Assembly: GCA_036426205.1 (NCBI GenBank)
Contig: CM071568.1
Coordinates: 39,668,066-39,732,065, forward strand
Direction of reading: 5' to 3'
Source: Ascaphus truei
Taxonomy: Eukaryota; Chordata; Amphibia; Anura; Ascaphidae
Length of the DNA stretch: 64,000 nt
In this document: positions 59,408 through 64,000 of the stretch, in pieces
Position numbering within the stretch: position 1 is the stretch's first letter
Layout of the letters: each line of letters starts with the position of its first letter
Position numbers and translations under genes: made by a program
Notes under the pieces: generated by a model
The model's input: only the letters and a program-made list of their open reading frames with translations
Databases searched by the model: none
What the model was told of the DNA's origin: nothing

Positions 59408-60322
59408 TAGCTCAACCCCGTTATAGCGCGGTCCTCGGGGGCCACCTGATACGACCACGCTATAACCAGGGTCGCGCTAATTTAAAAACAAAATGGTCGC
59501 TGCGTGCCCGATCGGGAGGAGGAGGGAGGAGGGGGGAAGAGGTGGAGTAAGGCCGGCAGCCCTACATGTTCCCTAGCAGCCACTGTAATTGTCCCAGCAT
59601 TCCCCGCACTCCCCTCAGCAGCTTCGCACCATCCAACCACAATCCCCGCACCAATCCCCCAGCCTCACACCGATAACCCCCCTAGCCTCGCACCAATCCC
59701 CGGGCCTCGCACCGCCCTGCCCCCCCAGCCTTGCACCTATCCCCGCACCAATCCCCCAGCCTCGCACTGTTCCCCCCCCCAGCCCCGCGCCAATTCCCTT
59801 GCGCCGATCCCCGCACCAAGCCCCCAGCCTCGCAGCGTTCCCCCCCCCAGCCTCGCACCGATCCCTGCCATCAGCCTCATGATGCCCTAGCAGTTGACAC
59901 CAAAGGTAGGGGGGGTGCTCTGACACCAAAGGTAGGGGGGGGGGGCTGTGAGTGTGTGCAGTGTGCTGTAAGCATATGCAGTGTGCTGTAAGCATATGCA
60001 GTGTGCTGTGAGTGTGTGCATTGCACTGTGAGTGTATGCAGTGTGCTGTGAGTGTGTGCAGTGTGCTGTGAGGCTGTGAGTGTGTGCAGTGTGCTGAGTG
60101 TGCACAGTGTGCTGTGAGTTTGCACAGTGTGCTGTGAGTGTGTGCAGTGTGCTGTTAGTGTGTGCATTGTGCAGTGAGTGTGTGCAGTGAGTGTGTGCAG
60201 TGTGTGCAAAAAAACAAACAAAAATAACCTTTTTTTTTTTTTTTAAATTCGAGGTCCACGCTCAAACCGCGTTATAAACGGATCTGCGTTATAGCGCATC
60301 ACACTATAACGGGGTTGAGCTG
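59408..60322. mobile_element. MITE, 915 bp, TA site, CpG-rich half plus tandem array
   Basis: Terminal repeats AGCTCAACCCCGTTATAG and CTATAACGGGGTTGAGCT lie at the two ends, with TA flanks (59,406-59,407 and 60,323-60,324). The left half is C-rich with repeated CCTCGCACC.ATCCCC. The right half is an array of about 18-20 bp units like CTGTGAGTGTGTGCAGTG. His-Ser-Thr and Pro frames inside are artefacts. The TA site suggests a Tc1/mariner-type mobiliser. Confidence 0.75.
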
Positions 60323-61093
60323 TAATATGACTTGCAGTTTGAAGGAAATCCACAGCACTCTCCATACAAGAGTAAAAATAGATTTATTTAACACATATGG
60401 CAATCAATGAATCCAGAGCAATGTTTTTGACCTCTGAGCTTGAGAAAGGACCGCGTGAGGTCTAAGACATTGTCTGGATTAAGTGACTGCCATATGTGTT
60501 AAATAAATCTATTTTTGCTGCTGTACTGAGAGTGATGCAGATTTTCTTAACACTCCTCTGTGTAATGGGATACACTTGTGCTGTTTCCAGCAGCCAACCA
60601 CAGTCCAGCTTACGTACTCAGGAGTAAGTACTCAGGAGTATGCATCCTCCTCTTGGACTTCCTCTGGCACATCGGCTGACCATAACCTTGTGTATGTGTG
60701 CTGTGTTCACTACAGTCCTGTCTGCTGTCTGTGTCTTGCCGGTCTTGCCTTGTCCAGAGTACCTGACCCTCATTGCTTTTGGATTCCGTACTTCTCCACA
60801 CCTGGCCCGGCTTACCAACGATGATCCACACCTCTCAGCTCCTGACCCCGGTTTACCCACGACGATCCACACCTCTCCAATCCTGACCTTAGCTAAGTAC
60901 CTGCAACGATCTGTACCTCTCCAATCCAGACCTCGGCAAGTATCATTGACTATCCTGATTTCTCCTACCCCGACCCGGCTACTTCGACCAATCTACACTC
61001 CAGATGCGCCCACGCGGCTGTGGGTTGGTGTTTATCTAATCCCCACCTCGGCCTCGCTGTCATGCCTTGTTTGTGGTGAGCTGATTCAGTGTA
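60323..61093. other. 3' flank of the broken gene; no gene recognised
   Basis: 60,580-61,050 is C-rich with repeated CACGACGATCCACACCTCTCC-type blocks and resembles an untranslated or LTR region of a retroelement, but I could not match it to another LTR here. A decayed GGACCGCGTGAGGTC stem lies at about 60,448. Confidence 0.35.
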
Positions 61094-61803
61094 AGGCTTA
61101 AACCGATTTCCCTTTTTTCATTTCTGGCCTGCAGCTGACGGTGCTCCACCCGGACCTTGTCCAGATCCAGCTGCAGCCGAGCCCTCTCATTGGCTGTGTG
61201 GTCCAGCAGCTTGCGGGTATTGGCCAACTCAGTCTCATAGCGCATTGTGAGGCCGGTCACCTGACGGACAGACACCTCCTCCCTCTTGGCGAGCTGTATC
61301 CTGCGCTCAGCAACCTGCGTCTGTAGCTCTTCAATTTGATCCTGCAAGTCTCCTCTCAGGGCCTTCACCTCTTCCCAGTGTTTGCTCTGGGTTTGCATCA
61401 GAGCCTCCTTCATATTTTGGAGTTCTACAGTTTTTGTCGCTGGGATCGCTGCTGCTTCTGTCTTCCACGCCTCTTTCTCCTGGGTGTATAAACTTTTGGG
61501 AATAGAGCCGGCTCTTGCTCCAGTTTCTGGACTTTCTCCCACTCCCTCTCATACAGAGTCACCTGGCATCTAAGTTCCATCTCTAGTGATGTTCTGGTGA
61601 CACTCAGTGTTGCCTTCAGCTCTTCATACTGCTCTGTACATACTGTGTACTCAGCCTTTCCTGTAGCACTTGTACTTGCTTAGCAGCCTGGACACTTGTT
61701 TCCTGTAGAACTAGCTGCTTCTCCTCGGCATCTGTCTGTTTCTCCTTGGCCTCTTGCAGACTTGCATCCAGCTCTTACGCTGGCTCTGCCGTAGGTGCAC
61801 TGC
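61094..61803 (-). pseudogene. Coiled-coil segment ending in a lamin-like rod start
   Basis: The readable frame is 61,542 to 61,060 (160 residues), preceded by further coil in another frame (ELDASLQEAKEKQTDAEEKQ and YEELKATLSVTRTSLEMELR). At 61,302-61,108 the residues RYETELANTRKLLDHTANER and ARLQLDLDKVRVEHRQLQAR align without gaps with coil 1 of vertebrate lamins. About 27 of 44 positions are identical to lamin A as I recall it. The match ends near the lamin exon 1 boundary and the frame stops 15 residues later. Filament assembly is the family's role; here it can only suggest oligomerisation. Confidence 0.65.
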
Positions 61804-62457
61804 TTATGTGTGCTGCTCCAGGGAGACACATTCTTCTTGCAGCATCCTCTCTGCATTCTGAAGTGCTTCCAGCACTTGTAACTTTTCCTGGATCAATTGC
61901 TTCTTCACTTTTTCTACTTGGTTTAGCTTCTTATCTCCTTCACTGACCTGGTCAGTCAAGTCAGAATTTTTCTGTCTCAGATTTGTATTTGCTCTTTTTA
62001 TAGTCTCTAAATGTATCAGGATCTCTTCCTCAGCACCCTTCAATTCACCGACACCTATGCTGAGAGCATAGACCTCATGGCGTGAGAGTTCTAGCTCTGT
62101 GCGGCTGAGGATGTGTATCTTTTTCTGGGAGACTATAAGCTCTTTATTTAATTGTTCATGGACAAGATCCAACTCATGTCTGGTAGGTTGCAGAGGATTT
62201 TCAGCGGGGTTCCCTTCTGACATCACAGGGCCATTTCTAAAATTTTCTATAGTTTCCTGTGGAAGCAACCTACCAGCCTCTCTTTCTTTTTTTGGGGTAG
62301 ATTCTGACACATCAACAGCACTGGGCACATATTCTTTCTCTTTTTCATCAGTGGTAATTAATGTGCACTTTCTTAATAAAACTTCTGCATTTTCCTTGGG
62401 ATCACAGCATTTTGCTTGCTGCGGCTGTGTCTTGGTTCGCTGGAAAAAAATATTTCT
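61804..62457 (-). pseudogene. Coiled-coil segment with myosin-tail similarity
   Basis: An open stretch in the same frame as the zinc-knuckle part, after a TAG at 62,458-62,460. It has a Lys/Glu N-terminal portion, then a coil from about 62,140. At 62,049-61,828 the blocks HLETIKRANTNLRQKNSDLT and EGDKKLNQVEKVKKQLIQEK align without gaps with the light meromyosin part of sarcomeric myosin heavy chain, roughly half identical by eye. Myosin tails pack into thick filaments; no motor domain is present. A stop follows residue 174. Confidence 0.6.
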
Positions 62458-62895
62458 CTAGATGCTGAGGCTGTCCTTTTCTTGGGGCCCCATATCAGGA
62501 GTCCTCCTTGTCATCATCAAGGGGCAGTGTTTGGTGTGACCAGGCTCTTTACACCACAAACACATAGTCAGTTCCTTTTGCGGGGCCACACAGGGGAGCT
62601 CCTTCCTCAAAGGACACTGCTTCGTGTGGCCAGGCATATTACACAGAAAACACATATGTCTGCCATTTTTTGCCTTCCAGGCATATTCTTCACATTGACC
62701 CCTTGGAGGCACTATTTCCTCAATACTTCATATCTTTCCCTGTGTATCATGTAAGCACAACTGGTCATACACAGTGGGACAGACTTTGCTTGCAGAATTT
62801 TGTTTTTCACTTCAGTTGGGTGGCCATTTAAAATCCCCACATTTATTTTCAAACCCACAGTTTCCATTGCTCAGTGCCTTTTGGACTGCCCGCAT
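62458..62895 (-). pseudogene. Gag-type zinc-knuckle protein, N-terminal segment
   Basis: The ATG at 62,895 lies 15 bases from the LTR end. The first 27 codons include a CGFENKCGDF Cys pair. The frame then breaks and continues in another frame to about 62,715, then returns. The readable part (62,712-62,458) holds two knuckles, CFLCNMPGHTKQC and CLWCKEPGHTKHC, each Cys-x2-Cys-x4-His-x3-Cys, one residue shorter than the retroviral consensus. Such knuckles bind RNA in nucleocapsid proteins. It ends at TAG, which copy 1 does not clearly share, so the stop may be an error. Confidence 0.65.
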
Positions 62896-62909
62896 TAAAC
62901 TCTACCAAT

Positions 62910-63590
62910 TGTGATGCCCACACCACATTGCAGTCTCTTTTATCCCAATTTAAGGCCGGAAATACTGTATTTCTCTATATGGGGTTTATTTACAGGGATT
63001 AAATCATACATCAACAGGACCACCGTCCCTTTAAGTCCAAACAAAACATAAAAAGAACACCTTTTACCTATAGGGAAATCTAACTACACTGTAGCTTTTG
63101 CCTTCACTAGTTGGATGGCCAGCTAGGCTGGTCCCACCCCCTAAACATGCCCTGGCATATGCAACAATGTATACAGTCTCTGCACACAATAATAAAGTGT
63201 TTTGCTTATCTGTTAGTCCTTTGGAGCAGACGTCCCTGCTTCAGCACGGTCTCTCGTCCTCCCTTCCTAGGGGAATTCGGCCCCACGTGAGCTCAGAGAA
63301 ACTCTCCTCTGTAAATGCCAACGACCGGACATCCCCGCTTCAGCACGGTCTGTCATCCTTCCTTCCTAGGGGAACTCGGCCGCATGGGAGCTCAAAGAAC
63401 CTCTCCTCTGTGTCACTCTCTTCTCTGTCCCCATTCTCTGGGGAAAGCAGTGTCAGTCACTCAGTCTAGCAGTATACTGTATCTTTTAAAACACTTCACC
63501 GTTCACTCAGGAGTCCAGCCTGATTAATTAGTTTTCAGATGAACTAGCTACTCTAAGGAGGATTAACACTTTGAGAGCTGACAAACCCCT
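62910..63590 (-). mobile_element. 5' LTR of the zinc-knuckle/coiled-coil element
   Basis: On the minus strand it ends GGGCATCACA, followed by ATTGGTAGAG, the same ATTGG context as the primer site of the 5.0 kb element. It carries a TAAATAAACC polyadenylation region and the TCCCTTTAA block shared with 14,369 and 30,049. The outer end is approximate. No matching 3' LTR was found to the left within the duplication unit. Confidence 0.55.
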
Positions 63591-63599
63591 AGCTGCCCT

Positions 63600-63960
63600 A
63601 TTCCAGCACCTAGAGGAACAGTGATGGTATCACAATAACTTAAAATGTAATGGTAAACCTACCCAGCCTATAAATATTGCAAAGCAGGTATAAACCAACC
63701 TCACACTGATGATACCTATCAAGGTTGAAACATGTCTGTGAGTGGTCTGACTTGCTTTGCTAGTCCCATGCTGTGCTTAAAAGCTTTGTGAACGGTGATG
63801 CATCTGCTTAAATTGGCTGCATGTGTATGGATATTCCAGGCAAAAGGTAACACATTGTGTACTCATTTGCATGTCATTTCCCAGAATCCCTTGCTGCAGT
63901 GGGAGCACTGTATGCTAGGTGATAATGGTTGAAAGGCAGGGGTGCAGACCTATACTTTTG
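63600..63960 (+). repeat. Hammerhead-bearing repeat unit, copy D
   Basis: Collinear with copy A (30,501-30,845), including the ATAACTTAAAATGTAATGG block before the ribozyme and TTTCCCAGAATCCCTTGCTG after it. As in copy A it directly adjoins the outer end of a minus-strand LTR. Confidence 0.65.
63700..63742 (+). ncRNA. Type I hammerhead ribozyme core, copy D
   Basis: Stem I is CTCACA/TGTGAG (63,700-63,705 and 63,737-63,742), six perfect pairs. CTGATGA is at 63,706-63,712. Stem II is ACC/GGT with a basal U-U and loop TATCAA. GAA is at 63,727-63,729. Stem III is AC/GT with a 2-base loop. The cut is after C63,736 (GTC). The outermost stem I pair is C-G where copy A has T-A, a compensatory change. 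Confidence 0.78.
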
Positions 63961-64000
63961 ATATGATGTAATTTTGTATTTACTTTAACTGTCACAAGAG

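Larger units (their letters stand above)
53470..64000. repeat. Direct duplication, copy 2 (cleaner)
   Basis: The better-preserved copy of 42,399-52,823; it runs off the window end. Target duplications, terminal repeats, open frames and the ribozyme are intact here. Confidence 0.9.

Noticed and set aside
61100..61135. Polypyrimidine-CAG on the plus strand (TTTCTGGCCTGCAG) as a splice acceptor
   Set aside because: It is the complement of the lamin-like coding stretch; no plus-strand coding exon follows.

Overview
This is a eukaryotic, non-coding, repeat-saturated window. It most resembles an anuran amphibian or similar tetrapod genome. The reasons are two decayed CR1-like LINEs, Tigger- and hAT-like short DNA transposons with intact target duplications, several families of TG...CA long terminal repeats, microsatellites and no long host exons. 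The organism is inferred from repeat content; no sequence seen here fixes a species. I see no confident single-copy host gene, tRNA, rRNA or CRISPR array.

Layout. 0.5-3.5 kb: a LINE 3' tail, an LTR fragment and a minus-strand CR1-like LINE split by two later insertions (an 8-bp-TSD insertion and a Tigger-like MITE). 3.7-8.1 kb: largely featureless. 8.1-15.3 kb: a solo LTR, a 0.8 kb fold-back, a (GA)n tract and a 3 kb inverted repeat enclosing a solo LTR (TSD AACA) and a gag remnant. 18.5-25.2 kb: an LTR fragment, a minisatellite, a TA-flanked MITE, a 1.5 kb hAT element filled with polypyrimidine, and a fold-back insertion with a 17-bp TSD. 26.8-28.2 kb: a second CR1-like copy. 29-41.5 kb: an LTR cluster, including one complete 5.0 kb LTR element whose only long frame is not a polymerase, and repeat units carrying hammerhead ribozyme cores. 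41.7-64 kb: a sequence gap flanked by an inverted repeat, then a direct duplication of about 10.5 kb (42.4-52.8 and 53.5-64.0). The first copy is riddled with single-base indels relative to the second.

The most unusual content has three parts. (1) Type I hammerhead ribozymes with minimal stem III lie at 30,582, 32,567 and 63,700, with a compensatory base-pair change between copies. (2) A broken minus-strand gene lies directly downstream of an LTR (61.1-62.9 kb). It joins two gag-type zinc knuckles to a coiled coil that resembles the myosin heavy-chain tail and then the lamin rod start, which suggests host filament genes captured by a retroelement. (3) A polymerase-less LTR element (32,890-37,918) carries a roughly 758-codon frame interrupted by one TGA. 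The duplicated tail looks at least partly like an assembly product, so statements about copy number there need care.
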